Counted from the stretch's first letter, positions 52,187-61,656 are shown. The stretch: DNA of 64,000 nucleotides from JBEKTW01 sp963727845 (GCA_963727845.1 CAVSHI010000003.1:496001-560000); one strand, 5' to 3'. Notes: a model not told the origin generated them from the letters alone. Numbers and translations are program-made.

Positions 52187-53479
52187 ATGAAATCTTACAT
52201 GTTGAAGGATTTGTCCCCTCGTGAGATCGATCTCCTTGTAACCCGCTGCTCAACCGACGTCAGCGACATCTTTCCGTCCGTGCGCACGATCGTGAATGAA
52301 GTTTGCAAGAACGGCGATTCCGCACTGCGGAAATTCAGCCTTGCGTTTGATAACGTCGATGTCGAACAGCCACGGGTGACAGAGCAAGAATTTGAGACGG
52401 CCGAACGCGCGGTGGGCGCCGAGATCAAGAACGCCATTCGGATCGCAGCCAGGAATATCGAATCATTCCACCGGCTTCAGATCCCCACCCCATCTGCGGT
52501 TGAGACTGAACCCGGGGTGAGATGCCAGCGACAATGGCGGGCAATCCCGCGGGTCGGCCTGTACGTTCCCGGCGGATCCGCTTCCCTCGTTTCAACCGTG
52601 CTGATGCTTGCAATCCCGGCCAGACTCGCAGGATGCGCTGACATCGTTCTTTGCACTCCACCCCGGAGAACAGGTGAAGTCGCACCCGAAATCCTCGTTG
52701 CAGCACAGTTCGTCGGCGTGCGGTTCATTCTCAAAGCGGGCGGAGCTCAAGCCATCGCAGCGATGGGATGCGGCACTGAAACAATTCCGAAGGTTCACAA
52801 GATCTTTGGACCCGGCAACAGGTTCGTCACAGCCGCGAAGCTTGTGGTTTCCCAACCTCCCTTCAATGTGGCAATCGATATGCCCGCCGGTCCCACGGAA
52901 CTCCTGATCGTCGCCGATGAAACAAGCAACCCGCGATGGCTCGCCGCCGATCTCATTTCGCAGGCCGAACACGGTGAAGATTCCCAGGTCGTTCTGGTTT
53001 CAACCTCAACGGAGCTCGTTCAAGAAGTGGAAAGTGAGCTGGCAGTACAGCTCAATCGGCTGCCGCGTGCCGGGATCGCCGAACGTGCATTGAAGCAAAG
53101 CTTTTCGCTGGTTGTGGAAAATCTCGAACAGGCAATCGACTTTTCAAACAAGTACGCCCCCGAACACTTGATTCTTGCCGTCAGGAATCCCAGTCCCTTG
53201 GCCGGTCAGATAGTCAACGCTGGCTCTGTTTTTCTCGGCGCTCTGAGCTCTGTCGTCTTTGGAGATTACGCCGCCGGGACTAATCACACATTGCCGACTG
53301 GTGGCTGGGCTCGCTCCGTCGGAGGCATGACCGTCGAGAGCTTCATGAAACCGATTTTCTTCCAGGATCTTTCACCCGAAGGATTTCGCTCCCTCGCCCC
53401 GACCGTAAAGTCTCTTGCCCGGGCCGAGCACCTGGAAGGACACGCTCTGGCAATCGCCGTTCGGGAAGAATTGCTGTGA
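52187..53479 (+). CDS. hisD: histidinol dehydrogenase
   Basis: 430 residues, normal length. GLYVPGGSASLVSTVLMLAI, GGAQAIAAMGCGTETIPKV, KIFGPGNRFVTAAKLV, DMPAGPTELLIVADE, DLISQAEHGEDSQVVL, the YAPEHLIL motif and NHTLPTGGWARSVGG are all present, including the zinc ligands of the family. It oxidises histidinol to histidine in two NAD-dependent steps, the end of the pathway. It overlaps hisC by 4 bp. Confidence 0.97.
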   Translation: MKSYMLKDLSPREIDLLVTRCSTDVSDIFPSVRTIVNEVCKNGDSALRKFSLAFDNVDVEQPRVTEQEFETAERAVGAEIKNAIRIAARNIESFHRLQIPTPSAVETEPGVRCQRQWRAIPRVGLYVPGGSASLVSTVLMLAIPARLAGCADIVLCTPPRRTGEVAPEILVAAQFVGVRFILKAGGAQAIAAMGCGTETIPKVHKIFGPGNRFVTAAKLVVSQPPFNVAIDMPAGPTELLIVADETSNPRWLAADLISQAEHGEDSQVVLVSTSTELVQEVESELAVQLNRLPRAGIAERALKQSFSLVVENLEQAIDFSNKYAPEHLILAVRNPSPLAGQIVNAGSVFLGALSSVVFGDYAAGTNHTLPTGGWARSVGGMTVESFMKPIFFQDLSPEGFRSLAPTVKSLARAEHLEGHALAIAVREELL

Positions 53480-54519
53480 TCGAAGAAATCATCCGCCCAC
53501 ATTTGAGAAATTTCCAGGCGTATCGCTCCGCGCGCAGCGAAGCGCAGGTGGGAGACATCTTTCTGGACGCGAATGAGCTCTCCTCCGGGAGTCCGGTGTC
53601 ATTCGACGGACTTCACCTGAATCGTTACCCCGACCCGAACCAGGAAACCCTGCGGTCCGCGCTCGCCAGTGGACTTGGCGTCTCCCGAGACACTCTGTTC
53701 GTCGGGGTAGGTTCCGATGAGATAATCGATCTGCTTATTCGTCTGGTATGCGAACCCGACAAAGACTCTGCGGCAATCCTTGAACCGACATACGGTGTTT
53801 ATCGCGTGGCATGCGATGTGAATGCCGTTGATACAGTCAGCATACTGCTTGATGACAACTTCCAAATCGACTCCAAGCGAACTCTCGAAAGTCTCCCAGC
53901 GAACACGAAGATCGTTTTTTGCTGCTCACCGAATAATCCGACCGGCAATCTTCTCCGGCGCGAGGACATATTGACGCTCTGCTCGTCGTTCAAAGGTCTG
54001 GTCGTTCTCGATGAAGCATATGTCGAGTTCGCCGGCTCACCGAGCCTATCAAATGAGGTTTCAGCAAACAGAAATCTCGTCATCCTCCGCACGCTCTCAA
54101 AAGCATGGGGGCTCGCCGGTATCCGCTGCGGTTATTGCATTGCCGACCCGTACCTGACGTCGTATCTCCAGCGCATCAAGGCGCCGTACAACATGAACGC
54201 CATTACGGCACACATTGCCGTCAAAGCTCTCAAGAATGAATCTTTCCTTCGACAATCGCTGACGACTGTCACCGGGGAACGGGCCCGAATGAACGACGAA
54301 CTCGCCTCTATTTCCTGCGTAGCCCGGGTCTACCCCAGCGATGCGAATTTTCTTCTCGTCGAGTTCGTGGATCCCGACGTCGTTTTCCAGAGTCTTTATC
54401 GTCGGGGAATCGTTGTGCGACGACGAACCGAACCCCGCCTCAGAAACTGCCTCCGCATAACCATTGGCACACCCGAGGAGAATAACCTCGTCCTTGAAAT
54501 ATTGAAGAGCGCATCATGA
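53476..54519 (+). CDS. hisC: histidinol-phosphate aminotransferase
   Basis: 347 residues from GTG 53476, overlapping hisD by 4 bp. A fold-type I aminotransferase with DANELSSGSPVSFDGLHLNR, SDEIIDLLIRLVCEP, SPNNPTGNLLRREDIL, VVLDEAYVEFAG and the PLP lysine in RTLSKAWGLAGIRCGY, then the substrate-binding RRRTEPRLRNCLRITIG. It converts imidazole-acetol phosphate to histidinol phosphate with glutamate. It overlaps hisB by 4 bp. Confidence 0.96.
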   Translation: MIEEIIRPHLRNFQAYRSARSEAQVGDIFLDANELSSGSPVSFDGLHLNRYPDPNQETLRSALASGLGVSRDTLFVGVGSDEIIDLLIRLVCEPDKDSAAILEPTYGVYRVACDVNAVDTVSILLDDNFQIDSKRTLESLPANTKIVFCCSPNNPTGNLLRREDILTLCSSFKGLVVLDEAYVEFAGSPSLSNEVSANRNLVILRTLSKAWGLAGIRCGYCIADPYLTSYLQRIKAPYNMNAITAHIAVKALKNESFLRQSLTTVTGERARMNDELASISCVARVYPSDANFLLVEFVDPDVVFQSLYRRGIVVRRRTEPRLRNCLRITIGTPEENNLVLEILKSAS

Positions 54520-55610
54520 AGAGAATTGTTTTTGTCGACCGCGACGGGACCATTATCCGGGAACCCAAGAGCAAACAGATTGACACACTCGAGAGCCTCG
54601 AATTTGTTCCGGGGATAATCTCCGGCCTGAAACTTCTCGTCGAATCGGGGTTTTCACTTATCATGGTCAGCAACCAGGATGGACTGGGCACCATAACATA
54701 TCCGATTCGTGCTTTCAAAACTGTGCAACCCAAAATACTGACATTGCTCGACGGTGAAGGCATTCACTTCGAGAGGATTTTTATTTGTCCCCACCGGGCA
54801 ATCGACAACTGCAAATGCCGAAAGCCGAAGGTCGGATTGGTGAGAAGATATCTCGACCGCGTGAAGATTGACAGAGATCGGTCATTTGTTCTGGGAGATC
54901 GGGAAACCAACGTCCAGTTTGCGCAGAATCTTGGACTCAAATCCGTTCGATTAACGACAAACAGATCTTCGCGTGCGACGTACATGACACGGGATGCCTT
55001 TGATGCATGCAGGTTCATCAGCCACTCTGTCCGCTCGGCAGCTTTGCGCCGGAAAACAAATGAAACCGACATTGCCATTCGAGCCCTGGTTGATGGTTCT
55101 GGAAGGTACGACATTTCCACAGGGATCGGATTTCTGGACCACATGCTTGCCCAGTTGAGTCGACATTCTCAAATTGATTTGACCATAAAAGCCCGGGGCG
55201 ATCTGGAAGTCGATGAACATCATACGGTTGAAGATATCGGGTTAGCCCTCGGCGGCTGTATAAGGAACGCCCTCGGCGACAAGCGGGGGATCGAGCGGTT
55301 TGGATTCGCCGCGCCGCTGGATGAAGCGCTCTCACAGGTCGTAATTGACCTCAGCGGAAGAAGTTACCTCGTTTTCAACTGCACATTCCGGCGCGAGCGC
55401 GTGGGCGGACTTCCGACGGAACTTGTCGAGGATTTCTTCCGCGGGTTCGCAGGCGGACTGCAAGCGACCATCCACATCACCTGCCGGGGCAGAAATGAAC
55501 ATCATAAAATCGAAGCAATCTTCAAATCGACTGCCCGGGCATTGAAGGCCGCGGTTCGGTCTGACGCCCGTGCCCGGACGGTTCTTCCATCCACGAAAGG
55601 CACGTTGTGA
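54516..55610 (+). CDS. hisB: bifunctional histidinol-phosphatase / imidazoleglycerol-phosphate dehydratase
   Basis: 364 residues, two fused enzymes. The N-terminal half (about 1-165) is a HAD phosphatase (VFVDRDGTIIREPKSKQIDT, MVSNQDGLGT, FICPHRAIDNCKCRKPK with the zinc Cys/His set, FVLGDRETNVQFAQNLG). The C-terminal half (about 175-360) is the manganese-dependent dehydratase (GIGFLDHMLAQLSRHSQIDL, DLEVDEHHTVEDIGLALG, HITCRGRNEHHKIEAIFKS). It carries out the sixth and eighth steps of histidine synthesis. The fused form is known from Enterobacterales and Bacteroidota and supports the phylum guess. Confidence 0.96.
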   Translation: MKRIVFVDRDGTIIREPKSKQIDTLESLEFVPGIISGLKLLVESGFSLIMVSNQDGLGTITYPIRAFKTVQPKILTLLDGEGIHFERIFICPHRAIDNCKCRKPKVGLVRRYLDRVKIDRDRSFVLGDRETNVQFAQNLGLKSVRLTTNRSSRATYMTRDAFDACRFISHSVRSAALRRKTNETDIAIRALVDGSGRYDISTGIGFLDHMLAQLSRHSQIDLTIKARGDLEVDEHHTVEDIGLALGGCIRNALGDKRGIERFGFAAPLDEALSQVVIDLSGRSYLVFNCTFRRERVGGLPTELVEDFFRGFAGGLQATIHITCRGRNEHHKIEAIFKSTARALKAAVRSDARARTVLPSTKGTL

Positions 55611-56209
55611 TTGGCGTCGTCGACTACGAAGCCGGGAATATCGCTTCAATCTCGAATGCGCTGGAGAAGATCGGCGCAGGCTTTAAGATCCTCAGCGATG
55701 CGGAAAAACTATCCCACTGTGACGGAATCATACTACCCGGGGTTGGAGCTGCCTCGCAGGCCATCGAATCGCTCCGCCGCCGCGGATTAATTTCATTCCT
55801 CAGAAAGCTCGACGTTCCATTTCTCGGAATCTGCCTGGGCATGCAAGTGCTGTTTGATTCATCCGAAGAAGGAAATACCAGGTGCCTTGGCATTTTGGCC
55901 GGCAGCGTAAGAACCATGAACGGCCAGATTCCAAAAGTCCCCCATATGGGATGGAATCGGGTGGAATTCACCACCCGCTCCCCCCTGGATCGCGGAATCC
56001 CCCCCCCATCCTATTTCTACTTTGCCCATTCCTATTACGCGCCCGTTCTGCCCGTAACGTTCGGAATTTCTGATTGCGGGGTGGAATTCAGCGCGGTAGT
56101 TCAGAAGGATAATTTTTTCGGCGTCCAGTTTCATCCTGAAAAATCGGGCGACGCCGGATTGCAACTTCTCCGCAACTTCGAATCCCTATGCGCATCATCC
56201 CGGCAATAG
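55607..56209 (+). CDS. hisH: imidazole glycerol phosphate synthase glutaminase subunit
   Basis: 200 residues from GTG 55607 (4-bp overlap with hisB). A class I glutaminase with VVDYEAGNIASISNALEKIG, GIILPGVGAASQAI, the nucleophile Cys in FLGICLGMQVLFDSSEEG, PHMGWNRVEF, YFAHSYYA and the catalytic QFHPEKSGDAGLQLLRNF. It feeds ammonia to HisF. The 3' end overlaps hisA by 22 bp. Confidence 0.96.
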   Translation: MIGVVDYEAGNIASISNALEKIGAGFKILSDAEKLSHCDGIILPGVGAASQAIESLRRRGLISFLRKLDVPFLGICLGMQVLFDSSEEGNTRCLGILAGSVRTMNGQIPKVPHMGWNRVEFTTRSPLDRGIPPPSYFYFAHSYYAPVLPVTFGISDCGVEFSAVVQKDNFFGVQFHPEKSGDAGLQLLRNFESLCASSRQ

Positions 56210-56898
56210 ATATCTTCGAAGGAAAGTGCGTCCGACTCACTGAGGGTGTGTTCTCCACTCAAAGGGTATATTCCGATGACCCTTTCACGATGGCAGAACG
56301 ATTTCAGCAGACCGGCGCGAAAGAGCTCCACGTTGTGGATCTTGAAGGGGCAAAGACAGGACGAGTAATCAACTTCCCCGCGATCGAGAGAATTCTTGCC
56401 CTGAAGAACATCGTAGTGGAAGTCGGAGGTGGCATCAGAACGGACGGTGAGGTGGAACGCCTGCTCAACGCTGGAGCTGCCCGTATTGTCATCGGCAGCA
56501 TGGCGATCCAGAACCCGCAGACGGTCGCAACATGGGCTCGCATGTTTGGCGGCAACAAATTCATTGTAGCGCTTGATTTCAAAGATACCGAACTCGCCAC
56601 GGAGGGATGGCAAAAATCAGAGGTTGTCGACGTGAAAGAAGTTGTGCTTGGAATGATGAAGATGGGAATCGGGACATTTTTATCCACGGACATACGCCGC
56701 GACGGGACAATGAAAGGCCCGAACGTGAAGCTCTATAGAGATCTCGTCCAGAACTTTCCAAATCTCGAGTGGATCGCATCCGGTGGAGTCCGCTCGATGG
56801 AAGATATCCGGGCACTCGAGAATTCCGGAGTCGATGGTGTGGTCGTCGGGAAGGCGCTCTACGAGGGTCAACTGCCATTAAACTCATTGATGACGTGA
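56188..56898 (+). CDS. hisA: ProFAR isomerase (phosphoribosylformimino-AICAR-phosphate isomerase)
   Basis: 236 residues. A (beta/alpha)8 barrel with the catalytic Asp in IPAIDIFEGKCVRLTEG, LHVVDLEGAKTGR, VEVGGGIRTDGEVERLLNAG, IVIGSMAIQNP, TDIRRDGTMKGPNVKLY and IASGGVRSMEDIRAL. It opens the ribose of ProFAR. It overlaps hisH by 22 bp and ends 5 bp before hisF. Confidence 0.96.
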   Translation: MRIIPAIDIFEGKCVRLTEGVFSTQRVYSDDPFTMAERFQQTGAKELHVVDLEGAKTGRVINFPAIERILALKNIVVEVGGGIRTDGEVERLLNAGAARIVIGSMAIQNPQTVATWARMFGGNKFIVALDFKDTELATEGWQKSEVVDVKEVVLGMMKMGIGTFLSTDIRRDGTMKGPNVKLYRDLVQNFPNLEWIASGGVRSMEDIRALENSGVDGVVVGKALYEGQLPLNSLMT

Positions 56899-56903
56899 CA
56901 TCC

Positions 56904-57659
56904 ATGCTGACACGTCGCATCATCCCCTGCCTCGACGTTCTCAATGGCAGGGTCGTCAAGGGAAAAAAGTTTGTCAATCTTGTTGACGTTGGCGATCCTG
57001 TCGATTTAGCAGCGAGATATTCCGATGAGGGCGCCGATGAGCTGGTTCTCCTCGACATATCCGCGACCATCGAAGAGCGGAAACCATTCCACGATGTGGT
57101 TAAGCGGGTTGCAAAAGAGGTTGCGATCCCACTGACAGTCGGCGGCGGCGTTCGAACACTCGACGACATTATCTCGTTGTTGCGCTCGGGGGCCGACAAG
57201 GTCTCACTGAACACTATTTTGACCGAGAACCCGGCTATTCTCACCGAGGCATGCCGCCGGGTTGGTTCCCAGGCACTGGTCGGAGCGATCGATGCGAAAC
57301 GCATGAACGGCTCCTGGAGTGTGCACGTGAAAAGTGGAACCGAGGAAACCGATCATGATGCAATCGACTGGGCACGAACACTTGTAGGCTTTGGCGCGGG
57401 GGAATTGCTCGTCACCTCGATCGACAGCGACGGGATGAAGAGAGGTTACGACATTGAGCTTCTCGCCCGCCTTGCAGAAGTCATTCACGTCCCGATCGTC
57501 GCGTCGGGCGGTGCAGGCTCGAAGGAACATATGCGAGATGCACTGACAATCGGAAAAGCCGACGCTGTGCTGGCCGCCAGCATGTTTCATTTCAATGAAT
57601 TTTCAATACACGAACTAAAGCTGTATCTCCAATCCCAAAACATTCACATGCGATTATGA
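56904..57659 (+). CDS. hisF: imidazole glycerol phosphate synthase cyclase subunit
   Basis: 251 residues from ATG 56904; a 45-codon in-frame extension into hisA is rejected because the family starts LTRRIIPCLDVLNGRVVKGK, with the catalytic Asp. DPVDLAARYSDEGADELVLL, PLTVGGGVRTLDDIISLL, ADKVSLNT, TSIDSDGMKRGYDIELL and PIVASGGAGSKEHMRDAL complete the barrel. It makes IGP and AICAR using ammonia from HisH. It overlaps hisI by 4 bp. Confidence 0.97.
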   Translation: MLTRRIIPCLDVLNGRVVKGKKFVNLVDVGDPVDLAARYSDEGADELVLLDISATIEERKPFHDVVKRVAKEVAIPLTVGGGVRTLDDIISLLRSGADKVSLNTILTENPAILTEACRRVGSQALVGAIDAKRMNGSWSVHVKSGTEETDHDAIDWARTLVGFGAGELLVTSIDSDGMKRGYDIELLARLAEVIHVPIVASGGAGSKEHMRDALTIGKADAVLAASMFHFNEFSIHELKLYLQSQNIHMRL

Positions 57660-58273
57660 TCGAACAGATTGATTTCGCCAAAATGAAAGGCCTGGTGCCG
57701 GCTGTTGTGCAGGATGCTGCAGACGGAACCGTATTGATGGTCGGATTCATGAACCGGGAAGCGCTCGAGCGGACGCTGGAGGAACGGCAAGTCACATTCT
57801 GGAGCAGGTCCAAATCGCGCCTTTGGAAAAAGGGAGAGACTTCCGGAAATTTCCTGAATGTGGTATCAGTCGACGCCGACTGTGATGCGGATGCGTTGCT
57901 TATCCGGGCTCATCCGTCCGGTCCGGTTTGCCATAATGGAACGAAGGGCTGTTTTCCCGTACACTCCCTGCCCGGGACCAATCAGATCCTTCAAGAACTC
58001 TTCGATCTCATCCGGGAGCGCAAACGCACGCTTCCTGAAAATTCATACACCTCCGGGCTTTTCAGAGAAGGGATACAACGGATCGGACAGAAGGTGGGCG
58101 AGGAAGCAATTGAACTCTCAATCGCAGGACAATACCCGGACCGCCAACGCATCGTAGAAGAAACTGCCGACCTCTTGTACCATACGTTGGTACTGCTCGC
58201 CGAAAAAGAGGTCGACACTTCAGAAGTCTACCTGGAGCTCGCCAGGAGGATGAAAAAACCGGCACAGGGTTAG
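57656..58273 (+). CDS. hisI: bifunctional phosphoribosyl-AMP cyclohydrolase / phosphoribosyl-ATP pyrophosphatase
   Basis: 205 residues, a HisIE fusion. Residues 1-115 are the cyclohydrolase (PAVVQDAADGTVLMVGFMNREAL, TFWSRSKSRLWKKGETSGN, DCDADALL and the zinc Cys in CHNGTKGCF). Residues about 120-200 are the pyrophosphohydrolase (SYTSGLFREGIQRIGQKVGEEA, EETADLLYHTLVLLAEK). It performs steps two and three of histidine synthesis. It is the last gene of the operon and faces clpB across 27 bp without a clear terminator. Confidence 0.96.
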   Translation: MIEQIDFAKMKGLVPAVVQDAADGTVLMVGFMNREALERTLEERQVTFWSRSKSRLWKKGETSGNFLNVVSVDADCDADALLIRAHPSGPVCHNGTKGCFPVHSLPGTNQILQELFDLIRERKRTLPENSYTSGLFREGIQRIGQKVGEEAIELSIAGQYPDRQRIVEETADLLYHTLVLLAEKEVDTSEVYLELARRMKKPAQG

Positions 58274-58300
58274 ACCTGTGACCGCCATCCTGCGCGAAAA

Positions 58301-60940
58301 TTACGCCACCACTTTGGCGTCCGGCTTTTTCACGAAATTAATCAATCCGTGCTTATCTAAGACAACTTCCACGGTACCGCCCTGGGCAACTTCGCCGGAG
58401 AGTATTTTCTCCGACAGTGGGTTCACAATATATTTTTGAATGACACGCTTCAATGGCCGCGCACCCAGCGTTGGGTCATAACCGAGCTTGACAAGCCAGT
58501 CCTTCGCCTCGTCTGTAAACTCAAGTGTAATCTCCTTCTGTGCCACCAGCTCCGTTACACGTGCAAGCTGGAGATCAACGACCTTCCGCAAGTCATCTTT
58601 GCTCAACAGCTTGAAGAGGATGATGTCGTCGATGCGGTTCAGGAACTCAGGGCGAATCGACTGCCGCAGCATGTCAAACAACTCAGCGCGCAGCTCGCCG
58701 TAGGCGCTTTCCAGGTCGTCCTGACCGGCCGGCTGTTCGAGAAGCTTTTGCTGGATCAATTGCGAACCCAGGTTCAACGTCATGATAATGATGGTATTCT
58801 TGAAATTCACCGTCCGGCCTTTACTGTCGGTCAAACGGCCTTCATCCAGCACCTGCAGCAGAACGTTGAATATATCCGGGTGCGCCTTTTCAATTTCGTC
58901 AAGAAGTACGACCGAATACGGCTTGCGGCGCACCGCCTCGGTCAATTGTCCGCCCTCCTCGTAACCAACATAGCCGGGAGGGGCGCCGATCAGACGGGAG
59001 ACGGAGAATTTTTCCATGTATTCGCTCATATCGATGCGCACCATGGCGTTTTCGTCGTTGAACAGACCCTCGGCAAGGGCACGTGCCAGCTCTGTTTTCC
59101 CCACGCCGGTGCTCCCGAGAAAAATGAATGAGCCGATGGGCCGCTTTTCGTCCTGCAGGCCGGCCCGATTGCGCCGGATCGCATCGCTCACCGCTCGAAC
59201 TGCTTCTTCCTGGTCTACGATTCGTCCATGCAACCGGTCTTCAAGATGAAGGAGCTTCATACGTTCACTTTCCAGAAGTCGGGTCACGGGGACGCCTGTC
59301 CACTTTGCGACAATTTCCGCAATATCGTCGGCGTCCACCTCTTCCTTCAACATCTTTTGGTTTTGCTGGACTTCAGCAAGCTTTTGGGATTTTTCTTTCA
59401 GCTTCTTCTCCAGATTTGCTATGACGCCATACCGTAATTCCGCTACCTTGCCCAAATCGCCTTCTCTCTCCTTTCGGTCTGCTTCCAGCTTCGCGTTCTC
59501 CATTTCTTCCTTCATCTTGCGAATGGACTGAATCAGATCCTTCTCAAGCTGCCAGTGCGCACGCAGGGCTGATCGTTGCTGATTCAGTTCGGCGAGCTCT
59601 TTCTCTATCACACCGAGGCGACTTTTCGATTCCTCGTCCCGCTCACGTTTAACCGCTTCGCGCTCGATTTCAAGTTGTTTGACGCGCCGTTCGACGCCAT
59701 CGAGTTCCTCGGGCATCGAATCGATCTCGATCCGCAGCTTCGAAGCGGCTTCATCCACCAGGTCGATCGCCTTGTCGGGCAGAAAACGATCTGCAATATA
59801 TCGATAGCTCAATTGTGCCGCAGCGACGATCGCACCGTCGGTAATACGAACTCCGTGATGGACTTCGTACCGTTCCTTGAGACCTCGCAGAATCGAGATT
59901 GTATCTTCAACGGTCGACTCCTCGACCATGACGGGCTGGAACCGGCGTTCAAGGGCTGAATCTTTCTCCACATACTTACGGTATTCATCGATTGTTGTCG
60001 CACCGATGGCACGCAAATCACCCCGCGCGAGCGCGGGCTTTAGCATGTTCGCCGCATCGACCGATCCCTGGGCCGCGCCGGCACCGACAAGCGTATGCAT
60101 CTCATCGATGAAGAGGATGATCTCCCCATTCGACTCCGTTACTTCTTTGAGTACTGCCTTCAACCGCTCCTCAAACTGACCGCGGAAGCTCGTGCCCGCC
60201 ACAAGCGAGCCCATGTCAAGCGCGACGATGCGTTTCGTCTTCAGGTTTTCAGGAACATCTCCCTGCACGATGCGCCGAGCTATTCCCTCAGCGATGGCCG
60301 TCTTACCCACGCCCGGTTCGCCGATCAGCACGGGGTTGTTTTTCGTCCGGCGGGATAACACCTGCAGGACGCGGCGGATTTCATCTTCCCGACCGATGAC
60401 CGGGTCGAGTTTTCCCTTCCGGGCAAGGTCGTTCAGGTCTCGGCCGAACCGCTGGAGGGACTGATATTTTTCCTCCGGCGTCTGGTCGGTGACGCGTTGC
60501 GTTCCGCGAATATCTTTCAGAGCCTTGTAAATCTCCTCCTTCGTTACACCCTGATCGCGCAGTAACTTCGCCGCCGTCGATTTAGTGGAGAGAAGACCCA
60601 GAAGGAGATGCTCAGTGCTGACGTATTCATCTTTGAGCGACTCAGCTTCCTTCAGCGAGGCATCAAACAACCCAGCAAGCGTTTGCCCTATCTGCTGATT
60701 CCCGGTACCCGCACCGGTAACTTTCGGCAGATTTTCGACCGCCTCATTGACCTTGATTTTTATATAGTTGACATTCGCACCGAGTTTTTGCAATACGGGA
60801 ATGACAATTCCCTCGCTGTCTTGCACCAATGCCGCAAGCAAATGCTCGGGCTCGATAACCTGATTATTGTAACTTTGAGCGATTTCCTGAGCGTTCTGGA
60901 CTGCTTCCTGTGATTTAATTGTGAATTTTTGAAAGGTCAT
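58301..60940 (-). CDS. clpB: ATP-dependent disaggregase ClpB
   Basis: 879 residues. Clp N-domain (QKFTIKSQEAVQNAQEIAQS, EHLLLGLL), first AAA+ module with Walker A LIGEPGVGKTAIAEG, Walker B IILFIDEMHTLVG, then the long middle coiled coil (residues about 400-530; many Arg, Glu, Lys and Gln), and a second AAA+ module with GSTGVGKTELARALAEGLF and YSVVLLDEIEKAHPDIFNVLL. The coiled coil distinguishes ClpB from ClpA and ClpC. It resolubilises aggregates with DnaK, which lies on the same strand 0.7 kb away. No CIRCE element was seen before it. Confidence 0.97.
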   Translation of the reverse strand: MTFQKFTIKSQEAVQNAQEIAQSYNNQVIEPEHLLAALVQDSEGIVIPVLQKLGANVNYIKIKVNEAVENLPKVTGAGTGNQQIGQTLAGLFDASLKEAESLKDEYVSTEHLLLGLLSTKSTAAKLLRDQGVTKEEIYKALKDIRGTQRVTDQTPEEKYQSLQRFGRDLNDLARKGKLDPVIGREDEIRRVLQVLSRRTKNNPVLIGEPGVGKTAIAEGIARRIVQGDVPENLKTKRIVALDMGSLVAGTSFRGQFEERLKAVLKEVTESNGEIILFIDEMHTLVGAGAAQGSVDAANMLKPALARGDLRAIGATTIDEYRKYVEKDSALERRFQPVMVEESTVEDTISILRGLKERYEVHHGVRITDGAIVAAAQLSYRYIADRFLPDKAIDLVDEAASKLRIEIDSMPEELDGVERRVKQLEIEREAVKRERDEESKSRLGVIEKELAELNQQRSALRAHWQLEKDLIQSIRKMKEEMENAKLEADRKEREGDLGKVAELRYGVIANLEKKLKEKSQKLAEVQQNQKMLKEEVDADDIAEIVAKWTGVPVTRLLESERMKLLHLEDRLHGRIVDQEEAVRAVSDAIRRNRAGLQDEKRPIGSFIFLGSTGVGKTELARALAEGLFNDENAMVRIDMSEYMEKFSVSRLIGAPPGYVGYEEGGQLTEAVRRKPYSVVLLDEIEKAHPDIFNVLLQVLDEGRLTDSKGRTVNFKNTIIIMTLNLGSQLIQQKLLEQPAGQDDLESAYGELRAELFDMLRQSIRPEFLNRIDDIILFKLLSKDDLRKVVDLQLARVTELVAQKEITLEFTDEAKDWLVKLGYDPTLGARPLKRVIQKYIVNPLSEKILSGEVAQGGTVEVVLDKHGLINFVKKPDAKVVA

Positions 60941-60960
60941 GAGACTTTGTAATTACTAAG

Positions 60961-60994
60961 TTAAGTTTTGAGTTTTCAGTTTTGGGTTTTGAGA
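60961..60994. repeat. low-complexity gttttgag tract upstream of clpB
   Basis: ttaagttttgagttttcag followed by ttttgggttttgag units; similar to 6907-6957. The gap 60941-61289 otherwise holds only the palindromes listed at 61050 and 61174. Confidence 0.35.
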
Positions 60995-61049
60995 TACAGG
61001 TTTCAGAAAATCGTCATTCGCTTTTCTCAAAGCTGACCACCCCTTTTGT

Positions 61050-61070
61050 CCCCTCCTTATTAAGGAGGGG
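61050..61070. repeat. palindrome CCCCTCCTTA/TAAGGAGGGG
   Basis: A 10-bp stem with one unpaired base, flanked by tttgt on the left and atacaggggagg on the right. It has no T-tract directly after the stem on either strand, so it is more a repeat than a terminator. Confidence 0.5.
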
Positions 61071-61173
61071 ATACAGGGGAGGTTGATTTGCTTCTTTTGA
61101 TTTTGTATTGAATCGTTCAAATCGATGTTCTCTGTCGAAACTTATTTTGAATCAAGTTCCATAATCCGCAATC

Positions 61174-61264
61174 AACCCTCACCCTATAATCTCACGAAGT
61201 GATCCCTTCGGGACCTCTGCCACAAGTGGGAGAGGGATGTCACGTAGTGACAAGGAGAGGGTCT
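61174..61264. repeat. aaccctcaccc/gggagaggg repeat, copy 1
   Basis: Begins aaccctcaccct and contains cacaagtgggagagggatg with small hairpins (gtgatcccttcgggac, gtcacgtagtgac). A related unit in opposite orientation is at 61612-61656, so the two frame the small membrane protein gene. Confidence 0.45.
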
Positions 61265-61289
61265 CAATGTCGGGTATCTCGAATCAAAG

Positions 61290-61508
61290 CTATTTGTTCT
61301 CACCCGTCTTCTGCTCTTCCATTTTTTTGCCGGCTTTTTGTTGGACAATCTCTTCTACCGCTTCTTGTTTGTCCTTCGGCTGAAAATCGTGGAATGCGGT
61401 CAGTGTTGCAATTCCTGCGCTGCGCTTTGAAAATGTGCCGTTCACGATCGCGAGAAACGTCGCGATTGCGCCGAGAATAATCACCGTCCAGACAACGAAT
61501 CCGATCAT
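61290..61508 (-). CDS. small single-TM protein of unknown function
   Basis: 72 residues from ATG 61508; a GTG six codons upstream (61526) is possible but has no Shine-Dalgarno sequence. MIGFVVWTVIILGAIATFLA is one membrane helix at the very start, followed by a 45-residue cytoplasmic tail rich in Lys, Glu and Gln (KDKQEAVEEIVQQKAGKKME). I do not recognise the family. It lies between clpB and dnaK on the same strand, framed by inverted copies of a repeat. Confidence 0.55.
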   Translation of the reverse strand: MIGFVVWTVIILGAIATFLAIVNGTFSKRSAGIATLTAFHDFQPKDKQEAVEEIVQQKAGKKMEEQKTGENK

Positions 61509-61611
61509 ATTCAAATCACTTTCCACGTCACGAATAACAAAGCCGCCACGGCGTCAGCGGAGAGATGAAACCAACGCAGGAGCGGCTTTGAACAGTCAGA
61601 CTCTCAGCCCA

Positions 61612-61656
61612 ACCCTCTCCCCTTGGGAGAGGGTGTCCGAAGGACGGGTGAGGGTT
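61612..61656. repeat. aaccctctccc/gggtgaggg repeat, copy 2 (inverted)
   Basis: CCCTCTCCCcttGGGAGAGGG hairpin (about 61616-61636), then gtgtccgaaggac and gggtgagggttt, the complement of the start of copy 1. It directly abuts the dnaK stop codon on the downstream side. Confidence 0.5.

Noticed and set aside
61539..61590. Terminator of dnaK formed by CAAAGCCGC and GCGGCTTTG
   Set aside because: The loop would be 35 bases and only a few T residues follow; too weak to list as a feature.
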